A stretch of 33,641 bases of DNA from Microvirga lupini (GCA_000517005.1 KI912045.1:475681-509321), one strand, 5' to 3'; shown: positions 1 through 7,517, counted from the stretch's first letter. The notes: generated from the letters alone by a model not told the origin. Translations and numbers: made by a program.

Positions 1-102
1 CTGGCACACGCCATTCCATGGAACTCCTTCCCGCACGTCGTGTACCGGGAATGACACCCGCGGCGTCCCCTTTTCCGGACGAGAGGAAGAAGTTTCTTGA
101 CC

Positions 103-573
103 TTACTGCGACGCCCCAGCCTTTGATCGCGATAGACCGTTCAGCGCGCCGCGCAGATTGTCCGGATCGAGCCCGGACATGCCGGCCTCGATGGCGTCAT
201 GGAGGTCGCGCCAGATCGGGATGGCGGAGGCCAGGACCTCCCTGCCCTTGTCGGTGAGACGCAGCAGGCGGTTGCGGCGGTCGTCGGGATCCTTGGCGAT
301 GGCCACGAGGCCGTCGCGCTCCAATGGCTTCAGGGCGGCGGTCAGGGTGGTCCGGTCCATGGCCAGAAGCTGCGCCACCGGCGCGATCGATGGCGGCACG
401 GGACGGTTGAGCGCGTTCAGCAGCGAGAATTGCCCGGATGTGAGTCCGACCGGCCGCAACGCATCGTCGAACAGGCGCGACAGCGTGCGGGCGGCGCGCT
501 GGACATGCAGGCACAGGCAGGTGTCGCGCACCAGATGAGTTGTCTCGAAGGGAACATCTCGGGGGTTTGACAT
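103..573 (-). CDS. MarR-family transcriptional regulator
   Basis: The 156-residue protein has the size and layout of a MarR regulator. Helical dimerisation segments flank a central winged helix: the recognition helix region is around residues 65-85 (MDRTTLTAALKPLERDGLV) and the wing carries the typical DPDDRRNRLLRLT stretch near residues 96-108. MarR proteins bind short palindromes as dimers and usually repress their own gene and a divergent neighbour until a ligand or oxidant releases them. The gene diverges from the DUF1428-VOC-GST-DUF899 operon, and a perfect 12-base palindrome lies between them, so that operon is the likely target. The ATG at 573 is the only plausible start because an in-frame stop lies 19 bases upstream. 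No Shine-Dalgarno sequence precedes it. The ligand cannot be told from sequence. Confidence 0.9.
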   Translation of the reverse strand: MSNPRDVPFETTHLVRDTCLCLHVQRAARTLSRLFDDALRPVGLTSGQFSLLNALNRPVPPSIAPVAQLLAMDRTTLTAALKPLERDGLVAIAKDPDDRRNRLLRLTDKGREVLASAIPIWRDLHDAIEAGMSGLDPDNLRGALNGLSRSKAGASQ

Positions 574-577
574 GAGC

Positions 578-607
578 CAATTACGTTGATATCAACTTAT
601 TTGTCAA
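578..607 (-). promoter_or_regulatory. marR promoter with MarR-type palindromic operator
   Basis: On the minus strand a perfect -35 TTGACA (607-602) and a -10-like TAATTG (583-578) are separated by 18 bases. The spacer holds the perfect palindrome GTTGATATCAAC (585-596), which extends to 582-599 with one mismatched pair. A dimeric MarR protein bound here would block its own promoter and sit near the start of the forward operon. The predicted transcription start falls on or next to the marR ATG (573), which implies a leaderless mRNA. The palindrome is seen directly; its use as operator is inferred from position. Confidence 0.6.
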
Positions 608-673
608 GAAGGATAGGCGCCTAAGCGCCGCACGATCGAACTCTACTGCCGAACAATCCAAGGGAGATACGCG

Positions 674-1027
674 ATGAAGTATGTCGATGGCTTCGTGCTC
701 GCCGTGCCGGCGGACAAGAAGGAAGTCTACCGCAAGCACGCCGCCGAGGCCGCGCCGCTGTTCAAGGAATTCGGCGCGACCCGGATGGTCGAATGCTGGG
801 GCGACGACGTGCCGGACGGCAAGCTCACGGATTTCCGCCGGGCCGTGGACGCTAAGGACGACGAGGTCGTGGTGTTCAGCTGGATCGAATATCCCTCGAA
901 GGAAGTCCGCGACGCCGCGAACCAGAAGATCATGACCGATCCGCGCATGCAGGCGATGGGCGAGCAGATGCCCTTCGACGGCAAGCGCATGATCTTCGGC
1001 GGCTTCATGCCGATCCTCGATGTTTGA
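674..1027 (+). CDS. DUF1428 family protein
   Basis: The 117-residue protein matches the DUF1428 (YbaA-like) family, small alpha/beta proteins with a dimeric ferredoxin-like fold and no established biochemical role. Recognisable features are the N-terminal [12 protein letters not shown] strand, the VECWGDDVP segment near residue 40, the [10 protein letters not shown] strand near 66-75 and the C-terminal KRMIFGGF. The ATG at 674 follows a good AGGGAG ribosome site at 661-666. It is the first gene of a forward operon with a VOC protein, a GST-like protein and a DUF899 protein, and is probably under control of the divergent MarR regulator. The family is sure; the function is not. Confidence 0.88.
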   Translation: MKYVDGFVLAVPADKKEVYRKHAAEAAPLFKEFGATRMVECWGDDVPDGKLTDFRRAVDAKDDEVVVFSWIEYPSKEVRDAANQKIMTDPRMQAMGEQMPFDGKRMIFGGFMPILDV

Positions 1028-1035
1028 GGTGCAGC

Positions 1036-1812
1036 ATGGCCAATCAGCACGGCGATTTCATCTGGTATGAGCTTCTGACGAAAGATGCCGACGCAGCCGC
1101 GCACTTCTACGGCGCGGTCGTCAGGTGGCAGGTGCGCGCGGCGGAAGGCTCCGATCGCGGATACAGAATCTTCGCGATCCGCGGCGAGGATGTCGGCGGG
1201 CTGATGCCCCTTCCGCCGGGTGCCGAGAGCGCGGGCATGCGTCCAACCTGGCTCGGCTATGTCGGCGTCGACGATGTCGACAGAACGGCCGCCGAGATCG
1301 TTCAAGCCGGAGGCACCCAGCACATGCCGCCGACCGATATTCCCGGCGTCGGCCGCTTCGCGATGCTCGCGGATCCGCAAGGGATCACGTTCTACGTAAT
1401 GCGCGGCGCGATGGACGGCACGAGCACGGCATTCGACCAGAACCAGTCCGGTCATTGCAACTGGAACGAGCTCGCCACCACCGATCCGGCGGCGGCGCTC
1501 GCCTTCTACAAGGCCCGCTTCGGCTGGGAGAAGGGCGACGCCATGCCGATGGGCGAAATGGGCGATTATCAGTTCATCACCCATCGCGGCCAGACCATCG
1601 GCGCCGTGATGAAGCGCGTGCCGGACGGGCCGCCGCCGGCCTGGAATTTCTACTTCGGCGTCGAGGACATCGATGTTGCAGCAAAGGCCGTATCCGGGAA
1701 TGGAGGCACGATCCATTACGGACCGGCCGAAGTGCCGGGTGGCGTCTTCATCATCGTCGCCAGCGATCCGCAGGAGGCCATGTTCGGCCTCGTCGGCCCG
1801 CGCAAATCATGA
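1036..1812 (+). CDS. VOC (glyoxalase/bleomycin resistance) family protein, two domains
   Basis: This is a protein of about 258 residues with two tandem vicinal-oxygen-chelate domains. The first begins with WYELLTKDADAAAHFYG and ends near residue 125; the second begins with WNELATTDPAAALAFYK near residue 140. Such two-domain proteins fold as a pseudo-dimer that can hold a divalent metal. The family includes glyoxalases, dioxygenases and resistance proteins, so the substrate cannot be given. I chose the ATG at 1036 rather than a TTG at 1024, because GAGG at 1026-1029 gives a well-spaced ribosome site and the homology begins at MANQHGDF. The GAGG overlaps the stop codon of the DUF1428 gene (1025-1027), so the two genes are probably translated from one mRNA. 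Confidence 0.88.
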   Translation: MANQHGDFIWYELLTKDADAAAHFYGAVVRWQVRAAEGSDRGYRIFAIRGEDVGGLMPLPPGAESAGMRPTWLGYVGVDDVDRTAAEIVQAGGTQHMPPTDIPGVGRFAMLADPQGITFYVMRGAMDGTSTAFDQNQSGHCNWNELATTDPAAALAFYKARFGWEKGDAMPMGEMGDYQFITHRGQTIGAVMKRVPDGPPPAWNFYFGVEDIDVAAKAVSGNGGTIHYGPAEVPGGVFIIVASDPQEAMFGLVGPRKS

Positions 1813-1830
1813 GCCTCAGGAGGCAATGCC

Positions 1831-2487
1831 ATGAACATCCATGTTTCGGCCTTCCGATGGGTTCCGCCATTTGCCCAGGGCTATGTCCGCGATCTTCGGG
1901 TGCGCTGGGCCCTCGAGGAGGCAGACCTTCCCTATGAGGCGACCTTGATCGATCCCGAGATCCAGGCTTCCGAGGCCTATCGGGAATGGCAGCCCTTCGG
2001 CCAGGTTCCCGCCTACAGGGACGACGCGGTCGAGATCTTCGAATCCGGTGCGATCGTGCTGTATCTGGCGGCACGATCCGAGGCGCTCGCGCCGGTGGAC
2101 GAAGCAGGCCGTGCCCGCGTGACGACCTGGGTGATTGCCGCGTTGAACTCGGTCGAGCCGCATGTGCAGAACCTGGTTCAGCTCGACGTCTTCCATGCCG
2201 GCGAGGCCTGGACGAAGGAGCGCCGTCCGCAGGCCGAGGCCATGCTGTGCAAGCGCCTCGCAGCCCTCAGCACCTGGCTCGGCGAGCGGGACTATCTCGA
2301 GGATCGTTTCACGGCCGGCGATCTGATGATGAGCATGGTTCTGCGCGAGCTTGTCGAAACAAGACTGCTGGAGCGCTATGCCAATCTGGGGGCCTATGTC
2401 CGGCGCTGCACCGACCGGCCGGCCTTCAAGCGCGCCCTGGAAGCTCAGTTGCAGCCTTTCCGGGAGAGCGCACCGGCGACAATCTAG
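1831..2487 (+). CDS. Glutathione S-transferase family protein
   Basis: This 218-residue protein has the GST plan. An N-terminal thioredoxin-like domain (about residues 1-85) carries the cis-proline glutathione-binding segment PFGQVPAY and the following ESGAIVLYLA. An all-helical C-terminal domain has the conserved FTAGDLMMS capping motif near residues 160-168. GSTs add glutathione to electrophiles or act as thiol reductases or isomerases, mostly in the cytoplasm. A strong AGGAGG at 1818-1823 lies 7 bases before the ATG. It follows the VOC gene by 18 bases within the same operon, and the pairing with VOC and DUF899 proteins suggests handling of reactive or electrophilic compounds. The substrate is unknown. 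Confidence 0.9.
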   Translation: MNIHVSAFRWVPPFAQGYVRDLRVRWALEEADLPYEATLIDPEIQASEAYREWQPFGQVPAYRDDAVEIFESGAIVLYLAARSEALAPVDEAGRARVTTWVIAALNSVEPHVQNLVQLDVFHAGEAWTKERRPQAEAMLCKRLAALSTWLGERDYLEDRFTAGDLMMSMVLRELVETRLLERYANLGAYVRRCTDRPAFKRALEAQLQPFRESAPATI

Positions 2488-2538
2488 TCGGAGCATGCGG
2501 ACGAAAACCTGATTCAGGAACTCGACACGGAGTCTCCC

Positions 2539-3243
2539 ATGCCCGACAATCTTGTTCCCGCCGAAGAACTCGCGCGCCGCTCGCCGGTGCGCTTTCCGAA
2601 CGAGAGCGCCGAATACCGCGCCGCCCGCACGGCTCTGCTGGCGGAGGAGATCGAGTTGCGCCGCCACCTGGAGCGCGTGGCGGCCCAGCGCCGCGCCCTG
2701 CCGCCCGGCGGTGCGGTGACCGGCGACTATCGCTTCGAAGGCGAGACCGGTCCCGCGAGCTTCGCCGACCTCTTCGGCGACAAGCAGTCGCTCGCCGTCT
2801 ACAGCTACATGTTCGGCCCGCAGCGGGAGCGCCCCTGCCCCATGTGCACCAACCTGCTCGGGGCGCTCGAAGGCAATGCCGCCGACATCCAGCAGCGCAT
2901 GGCGCTCGCCGTCGTGGCCCGCTCGCCGATCGAGCGGCTGATCGCCTGGAAGAAGGAGCGTGGCTGGAAAGACCTGAAGCTCTATACCGATCTCAACGGC
3001 AACTACTCCCGCGATTACCACGGGGTGCTGCCGGACGGGTCGGAAGTCCCGAGCTTCAACGTCTTCACCCGGCGCGACGGAACCATCCGTCATTTCTGGA
3101 GCGGCGAGATGACCGGCGATTCCGCCGATCCCGGCCAGGATCCCCGCGGCGCCCCGGATCTCGCGCCCCTGTGGAACGTGCTCGACATGACGCCCGAAGG
3201 ACGCGGCACGGATTGGTATCCGAAGTTGAGCTACGGGCCTTGA
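2539..3243 (+). CDS. DUF899 family thioredoxin-like protein
   Basis: The 234-residue protein belongs to DUF899, a family with a thioredoxin-like fold. A CPMC motif (C100, C103) sits in the expected redox position just after the strand LAVYSYMFGP, and the segment LKLYTDLNGNYSRDY around residue 150 is typical of the family. It is probably a cytoplasmic thiol or redox protein; there is no signal peptide. A GGAG at about 2529 serves the ATG at 2539. It is the last gene of the MarR-linked operon and is followed by a paired palindromic repeat, then by the convergent recN gene. The family is clear; the reaction is unknown. Confidence 0.87.
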   Translation: MPDNLVPAEELARRSPVRFPNESAEYRAARTALLAEEIELRRHLERVAAQRRALPPGGAVTGDYRFEGETGPASFADLFGDKQSLAVYSYMFGPQRERPCPMCTNLLGALEGNAADIQQRMALAVVARSPIERLIAWKKERGWKDLKLYTDLNGNYSRDYHGVLPDGSEVPSFNVFTRRDGTIRHFWSGEMTGDSADPGQDPRGAPDLAPLWNVLDMTPEGRGTDWYPKLSYGP

Positions 3244-3260
3244 TGGGGTGAGATTTTACC

Positions 3261-3349
3261 GTCATGGCCGGCCTTGTGCCGGCCATCTCGATAAGGAAGA
3301 ACGCAGCGCTTCACACCATCAGGGTCACCGGCACAAGACCGGTGATGAC
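3261..3349. repeat. Paired palindromic (REP/BIME-like) element between DUF899 gene and recN
   Basis: Two palindromic units lie head to head. Unit 1 has the perfect stem ATGGCCGGC (3264-3272) / GCCGGCCAT (3278-3286). Unit 2 has TCACCGG (3325-3331) / CCGGTGA (3339-3345). The two units are also complementary to each other: CTTGTGCCGG (3273-3282) pairs with CCGGCACAAG (3328-3337), and GTCAT at 3261 pairs with ATGAC at 3345-3349. This double design is that of REP-doublet elements, and the sequence resembles a repeat that is widespread between alphaproteobacterial genes. Lying between convergent genes, it may also end or stabilise both transcripts. Confidence 0.7.
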
Positions 3350-3393
3350 ATAGAGGGAGGCGTAAAAGGGTCGTTCTTGTCGGGCCGCAGACG

Positions 3394-5070
3394 TTAATGC
3401 GCGGCCGCTTCCAGCAGTCGCGCCGCAGCCGCGCGGGCTTCTTCGGTGATCGTCGCGCCGGCGAGCATGCGGGCGATCTCCTCGCGGCGGGGCGTCGCTT
3501 CGAGCGGGATCACGCGGGTGGCGACCCGATCCTCGGCTCCGCGCACGCCTTCCTTGGCGATGAGGAAATGGGTGCCGGCCTTGGCGGCCACCTGCGGCGC
3601 GTGGGTGACGGCCATGACCTGCACCTTCTGCGCCAAGCGCGCGAGACGCTGGCCGATGGCGTCCGCCACCGCGCCGCCGACGCCGGTGTCGATTTCATCG
3701 AAGACCAGGGTCGGAGCCGAGCCCTTGTCCGCTAGCACGACCTTCAGAGCCAGCATGAAACGGGACAGCTCGCCACCCGAGGCCACCTTCATTAGGGGGC
3801 CGGGACGGGTGCCGGGATTGGTCTGAGCCCAGAACTCCACGCGTTCGAAACCGGCGGGATCCCGGCTGGTCTCGTCGATCTGGATGTCCGTGATGAACCG
3901 GGCCCGCTCCAGCTTGAGGGGCGGCAGTTCGGCTTGGACGGCGGCATTGAGCGCCTGCGCGGCCTTCTTCCGACCCGCGGAGAGCGCCTTGGCAGCCTTC
4001 ACATAGGCCTCGTCGGCTTCCTTCAGAGCCTTCTCCAGCGCACCGAGCTGCTCCTCGCCCGCATCGATAGCCGCGACGTCTTCCTCGAAGCGCTGGCGCA
4101 GGGCGGCGAGTTCGTCGGCAGGAACGTCATACTTGCGGGCAGCGGCGCGCAGGGCGAAGAGACGCTCCTCCGTCTGCTCCAGCTCGCGGGGATCGTATTC
4201 GGTGGCGCGGATCGCCTCTTCGAGGGCCGCCCTCGCCTCGTCGATGGCGACGAGCGCGGCGTCGAGAGCCTTCACGCTGGGTTCGACGAGGGTCGGCGCC
4301 TGGGCGCCGCGGCGCTCGAGCTTGCGCACGGCGGCCGAGAGTTCGTTGACCGGTGACGTGTTGCCGGCGACGACCTCATAGGCCTCGTTGAGGTCCTGGG
4401 CCACCTTCTCCGATTGCATCATGACCACGCGGCGCTCGGCGAGCGTCTCCTCCTCGCCTCCTTGAGGATTGAGCGTGGTCAGCTCCTCGACCGCATGGCG
4501 CAGGAAATCGGCCTCCTTGCGGGCTTTCTCGATGCGGCTGCGATGCTCATGCAGGGCATGGCGCGCCTCGCGGACCCGGCGCGAGGCCTCGGCCACGGCC
4601 TGGATCTCACCCGACAGCCCCCCGAAGGCGTCGAGGATCGCCCGGTGCGTGGCCGGATCCACCAGGGCGCGGTCGTCGTGCTGGCCGTGGATCTCGACCA
4701 GCGTCGCGCCGATGGCCTTGAGCACCTGCACGCTGACCGGCTGGTCATTGACGAAGGCGCGGGTGCGCCCGTCCGACACCTGGACGCGGCGCAGGATCAG
4801 ATCGCCGTCGACATCGATATCGGCCTCCGCGGCGATGCGGCGGGCCGGATGGTCGAGGGGACAGTCGAAGACGGCCGTGACCTGACCCTGGCTCTCGCCG
4901 TGGCGCACGAGGCCGCCATCGCCGCGACCGCCGAGGGCCAGGGCGAAAGCATCGAGCAGGATGGATTTGCCAGCGCCCGTCTCACCCGTGAGGACGCTCA
5001 GCCCCTCATGGAAGTGAAGCTCAAGCCTGTCGATGAGGACGATATTGCGGATCGCCAACTGGATGAGCAT
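3394..5070 (-). CDS. recN: DNA repair protein RecN
   Basis: RecN is an SMC-like ATPase that acts early in recombinational repair of double-strand breaks. The 558-residue protein has the Walker A motif GETGAGKS at residues 29-36, a long coiled-coil middle region (about 150-370), and the Walker B region TLVFDEIDTGVGG near residues 454-466, followed by the VMAVTHAPQVAA segment. Length matches the family (about 550). It starts 12 bases after bamD, so it is probably read from the bamD transcript; no LexA-type box is visible directly in front of it. Placement of recN after bamD at the end of the dcw/lpxC block is common in alphaproteobacteria. Confidence 0.97.
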   Translation of the reverse strand: MLIQLAIRNIVLIDRLELHFHEGLSVLTGETGAGKSILLDAFALALGGRGDGGLVRHGESQGQVTAVFDCPLDHPARRIAAEADIDVDGDLILRRVQVSDGRTRAFVNDQPVSVQVLKAIGATLVEIHGQHDDRALVDPATHRAILDAFGGLSGEIQAVAEASRRVREARHALHEHRSRIEKARKEADFLRHAVEELTTLNPQGGEEETLAERRVVMMQSEKVAQDLNEAYEVVAGNTSPVNELSAAVRKLERRGAQAPTLVEPSVKALDAALVAIDEARAALEEAIRATEYDPRELEQTEERLFALRAAARKYDVPADELAALRQRFEEDVAAIDAGEEQLGALEKALKEADEAYVKAAKALSAGRKKAAQALNAAVQAELPPLKLERARFITDIQIDETSRDPAGFERVEFWAQTNPGTRPGPLMKVASGGELSRFMLALKVVLADKGSAPTLVFDEIDTGVGGAVADAIGQRLARLAQKVQVMAVTHAPQVAAKAGTHFLIAKEGVRGAEDRVATRVIPLEATPRREEIARMLAGATITEEARAAAARLLEAAAH

Positions 5071-5082
5071 GGATGGTGAGGC

Positions 5083-5979
5083 TTAGCCCGTGCGCTGACT
5101 GACCTGGGGAACGCCGCGGAAAGCCTTGCTGATCCAGGACTGGGAATCCTCGCGCGGCTCGACGCCGCCCTTGGTCAGCAGGGCGTGGGCGTCCTTGTAC
5201 CAGGGACTGTCAGGGAAGTTGTGGCCGAGAACGGCGGCGGCGGTCTGCGCCTCGCTGACGATGCCCATGGCCATGTAGGCTTCGGTGAGACGCTCGAGGG
5301 CCTCTTCCACGTGGCGGGTCGTCTGGTAGCGTGCAACCACATTGCGGAAGCGGTTGATGGCGCCCGCATAGTTGCGCTTCTGCAGATAGAAGCGGCCGAC
5401 CTCCAGTTCCTTGCCGGCGAGCTGATCGCTGGCGACCTGGAGCTTCTTCCTGGCGTCCGCCACGTACTCGGAGTTCGGATAGCGCTGGATCAGCTCCTGC
5501 AGCGCCAGGATGGCGCGCTCGGACTTTTCCTGATCGCGGGTGATATCCGGGATCTGGTCGTAATAGGACGACGCCATCAGATACTGGGCATAGGCCGCAT
5601 CGGACGTGTTGGGATAGCTTTGAAGATAGCGCCTGGAAGCCGTGATGGATTCCTCATAGAAGCCGCCCTCGTAATTGGCATAGGCCTCCATGATCAGCCC
5701 TTTGCGGGCCCATTCCGTGTAGGGGTACTGCTTGTCGAGGCTGCTGAATTTCTTCACCGCGCCGTCGAAGTCGCCCTTCTGCACCCGGGCGAGACCATCG
5801 TTGTAGATCTCCTCTGCCGGGGCATTCGAGACGATCTCGGGCTTGTAGGTCTCGCTCTTGTCGAACGGATTCAGCGACGAAAGGGATTCGCAACCGGCGA
5901 GCCCCAAGGCGCAGACCCCGAGGATCAGAGCGCGGCCAGTCGCGCCTTTCATACCTGAATAAGCCTTCGCGAACGACAT
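5083..5979 (-). CDS. bamD: Outer membrane assembly lipoprotein BamD
   Basis: BamD is the essential lipoprotein partner of BamA in the complex that inserts beta-barrel proteins into the outer membrane. The 298-residue protein has a signal peptide ending in the lipobox LAGC (C29), followed by tandem TPR-like helical repeats from about residue 55 to 260, including YNDGLARVQKGDFDGAVKKF and the YPYTEWARKG turn. The ATG at 5979 has a GGAGG sequence about 10 bases upstream; a second ATG nine codons later would still give a complete signal peptide. It lies between lpxC and recN, separated from lpxC by about 300 bases that contain a palindromic repeat, and is close enough to recN for cotranscription. 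Confidence 0.95.
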   Translation of the reverse strand: MSFAKAYSGMKGATGRALILGVCALGLAGCESLSSLNPFDKSETYKPEIVSNAPAEEIYNDGLARVQKGDFDGAVKKFSSLDKQYPYTEWARKGLIMEAYANYEGGFYEESITASRRYLQSYPNTSDAAYAQYLMASSYYDQIPDITRDQEKSERAILALQELIQRYPNSEYVADARKKLQVASDQLAGKELEVGRFYLQKRNYAGAINRFRNVVARYQTTRHVEEALERLTEAYMAMGIVSEAQTAAAVLGHNFPDSPWYKDAHALLTKGGVEPREDSQSWISKAFRGVPQVSQRTG

Positions 5980-6073
5980 GCCTCGCGGTCCTCCAAAAAT
6001 CGTGCCCGATGTTTTAACGATGCACCGAGCGTTCTTAGCCTAAGCATAGGGGCAGAGCCAAGCCCATACGTGA

Positions 6074-6185
6074 GCGCATCGTGCGGAAAAGTGGATCCGG
6101 TTTTCCGCACCGGACGATGCGCCCGTCAAGGTCAGGAGCATCGGAAGAAGCCCAAAAGTGCATTTCGCCTTTGGGTCCAATGCTC
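6074..6185. repeat. Dispersed two-hairpin palindromic repeat, copy A (between bamD and lpxC)
   Basis: This 112-base element fills the middle of the 302-base gap at 5980-6281. Hairpin 1 has outer arms GCGCATCGT (6074-6082) / ACGATGCGC (6114-6122) and inner arms GCGGAAAA (6083-6090) / TTTTCCGC (6101-6108). Hairpin 2 has GAGCAT (6136-6141) / ATGCTC (6180-6185) and CCCAAA (6151-6156) / TTTGGG (6170-6175). The core GTGGATCCGG and the general layout recur at 24275-24387 inside ftsI, so this is a family of repeats. It could fold in the lpxC mRNA 3' end. The rest of the gap shows no gene; near 6034 there is a short perfect palindrome CTTAGCCTAAG that may belong to the bamD promoter region. Confidence 0.8.
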
Positions 6186-6281
6186 AGTTTTACCCAACAG
6201 GAATTAAGAAAGCCTGCATGGAATCATGCGGCCAATGGGCGCTTGCTGCCTGGAGCGGAGAAAAGGCCGCCGGAAGCCGCC

Positions 6282-7226
6282 TTAGTGCATCTCTGGGGCG
6301 AGAACCGAAGCCGCCACGCTGCCGATATCGGCATAGCCCGTCTCGCGACGCGGAACGGCGTCCACGATGGCATAGTTGGAGCGGCTCGAGAACAGAGCCT
6401 CGAGCACCGAGAAATTCATGCGGTGGCCGCCGCAATAGGAGCGGTAGGTGCCGAGCAGCGGCAGTCCGGCGAGGGACAGGTCGCCGACCGCATCGAGCAG
6501 CTTGTGACGGACGAACTCGTCCGCATAGCGCAGGCCCTCGGGGTTCATGATGCCGTCGTCACCGATGGCGACCGTATTCTCGAGGGAGGCGCCCAGGGCG
6601 AAGCCAGCGCTCCAGAGCTTCTCCACATCGCGCATGAACCCGAAGGTGCGGGCGCGGGAGATCTCGCGGCGGAAGACGGAGGGCGAAAGGTCGACGACCT
6701 TGCGCTGGCGGCCGATCACCGGGGTGGGGAAATCGATCTCCACGTCCAGGCGGAAGGCGCGGTCGTTGGGAAGAAGCTCGGCGAAGGCCTTGCCCTGCGT
6801 GACGCGGACGGGCTTGAGCACCTTGAGGTAACGGCGGGTGACGCCCTGAACGGCGATGCCGACCTGGTCGATGGCATCGATGAAGGGAGCCGAGCTGCCG
6901 TCCAGAATCGGAACCTCCGGCCCGTCGATCTCGACGAGGACGTTGTCGATGCCGAGGCCGGACAGAGCCGCCATGAGGTGTTCGATGGTGGCGACCGCGC
7001 CCGTGTCGCGGTCGCCAATCACCGTGCAGAGCTCGGTGGCGGTCACCGCCAAATGCCGAGCGTCGATCAGTCGGTCCAGGCCGCCCGGTAGGCCGGTGCG
7101 CAGGAAAGCAATGCCATGGTTCGCTTCAGCCGGATGAAGGATCATCTTCACTTCATCCCCGGAGTGAACTCCGGTTCCAACGAGGGTCACGGCGGCGCGA
7201 AGCGTGGTTTGCTGGCTTTGCTTCAT
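6282..7226 (-). CDS. lpxC: UDP-3-O-acyl-N-acetylglucosamine deacetylase LpxC
   Basis: LpxC removes the acetyl group from UDP-3-O-acyl-GlcNAc, the committed step of lipid A synthesis, in the cytoplasm with zinc. The 314-residue protein shows the expected metal and catalytic residues: E82-H83 in ATIEHLMAAL, H241 and D245 in HKLLDAVGDLSLAG, and H268 in GGHRMNF. The LDGSSAPF segment is at residues 108-115. Length is normal for the family. The start at 7226 agrees with the family N-terminus (TTLRAAVTLVGTGVHSG). The gene follows ftsZ as in many Gram-negative genomes, but a strong terminator and a CtrA-type box lie in between, so it probably has its own promoter. Confidence 0.97.
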   Translation of the reverse strand: MKQSQQTTLRAAVTLVGTGVHSGDEVKMILHPAEANHGIAFLRTGLPGGLDRLIDARHLAVTATELCTVIGDRDTGAVATIEHLMAALSGLGIDNVLVEIDGPEVPILDGSSAPFIDAIDQVGIAVQGVTRRYLKVLKPVRVTQGKAFAELLPNDRAFRLDVEIDFPTPVIGRQRKVVDLSPSVFRREISRARTFGFMRDVEKLWSAGFALGASLENTVAIGDDGIMNPEGLRYADEFVRHKLLDAVGDLSLAGLPLLGTYRSYCGGHRMNFSVLEALFSSRSNYAIVDAVPRRETGYADIGSVAASVLAPEMH

Positions 7227-7350
7227 TATTCCTGAACCTCAACTACCCTTGTCGCCAAACTGAGCCCATTTCGCCGGGGAAGTTGCATTTGCTGCGTTGT
7301 GCTTCCGACCGGCAGGCTTCTCATTAGCGCTGCCCCTTAAACGTGGAGGC

Positions 7351-7379
7351 ACCTTAGTCCTGCTGTCAGGCTAGGCCAA
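7351..7379 (-). promoter_or_regulatory. Candidate lpxC promoter
   Basis: On the minus strand TTGGCC (7379-7374) and TAAGGT (7356-7351) are separated by 17 bases, about 125 bases before the lpxC ATG. Both hexamers are only partial matches to the sigma-70 consensus. The call rests on spacing and on position between the ftsZ terminator and lpxC. Confidence 0.3.
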
Positions 7380-7432
7380 ATCACGCTTTCTTACTTTGTG
7401 TTACAATTTGGATAACTCGCAAGTCATTGATG

Positions 7433-7447
7433 TTAATGATCTTTTAA
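7433..7447. promoter_or_regulatory. CtrA-type box (TTAA-N7-TTAA) upstream of lpxC
   Basis: The sequence is GTTAA-TGATCTT-TTAAC, a full match to the alphaproteobacterial CtrA recognition sequence TTAA-N7-TTAA, read equally well on both strands. It lies between the ftsZ terminator and lpxC, about 207 bases before the lpxC start. In a GC-rich window such an AT-only 8-base pattern is unlikely by chance. CtrA is the cell-cycle response regulator of this class. Regulation of lpxC (or an effect on ftsZ ends) by CtrA is inferred. Confidence 0.5.
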
Positions 7448-7484
7448 CAAAGAAGGCTCCCAGCCGGGCATGGCTGGGAGCCTT
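7446..7484 (-). terminator. Intrinsic terminator of ftsZ
   Basis: A perfect 13-base-pair stem, AAGGCTCCCAGCC (7453-7465) with GGCTGGGAGCCTT (7472-7484), has a 6-base loop. On the minus strand it is followed by CTTTGTT, and it starts 34 bases after the ftsZ stop codon. On the plus strand it is followed by TTTTGT, so it could work in both directions. It marks the end of the main dcw transcript and separates it from lpxC. Confidence 0.85.
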
Positions 7485-7517
7485 TTGTAACAGCTCTTAC
7501 AGGGGTGTCAGGTCAAA

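Noticed and set aside
2488-2538. Sequence CGGAGCATGCGG before the DUF899 gene that faintly resembles the palindromic repeat
   Set aside because: No matching second arm and no hairpin could be found; similarity is too short to call.
1816-3093. Minus-strand frame of about 425 codons opposite the GST and DUF899 genes
   Set aside because: Antisense to two recognised families, with no protein similarity of its own.
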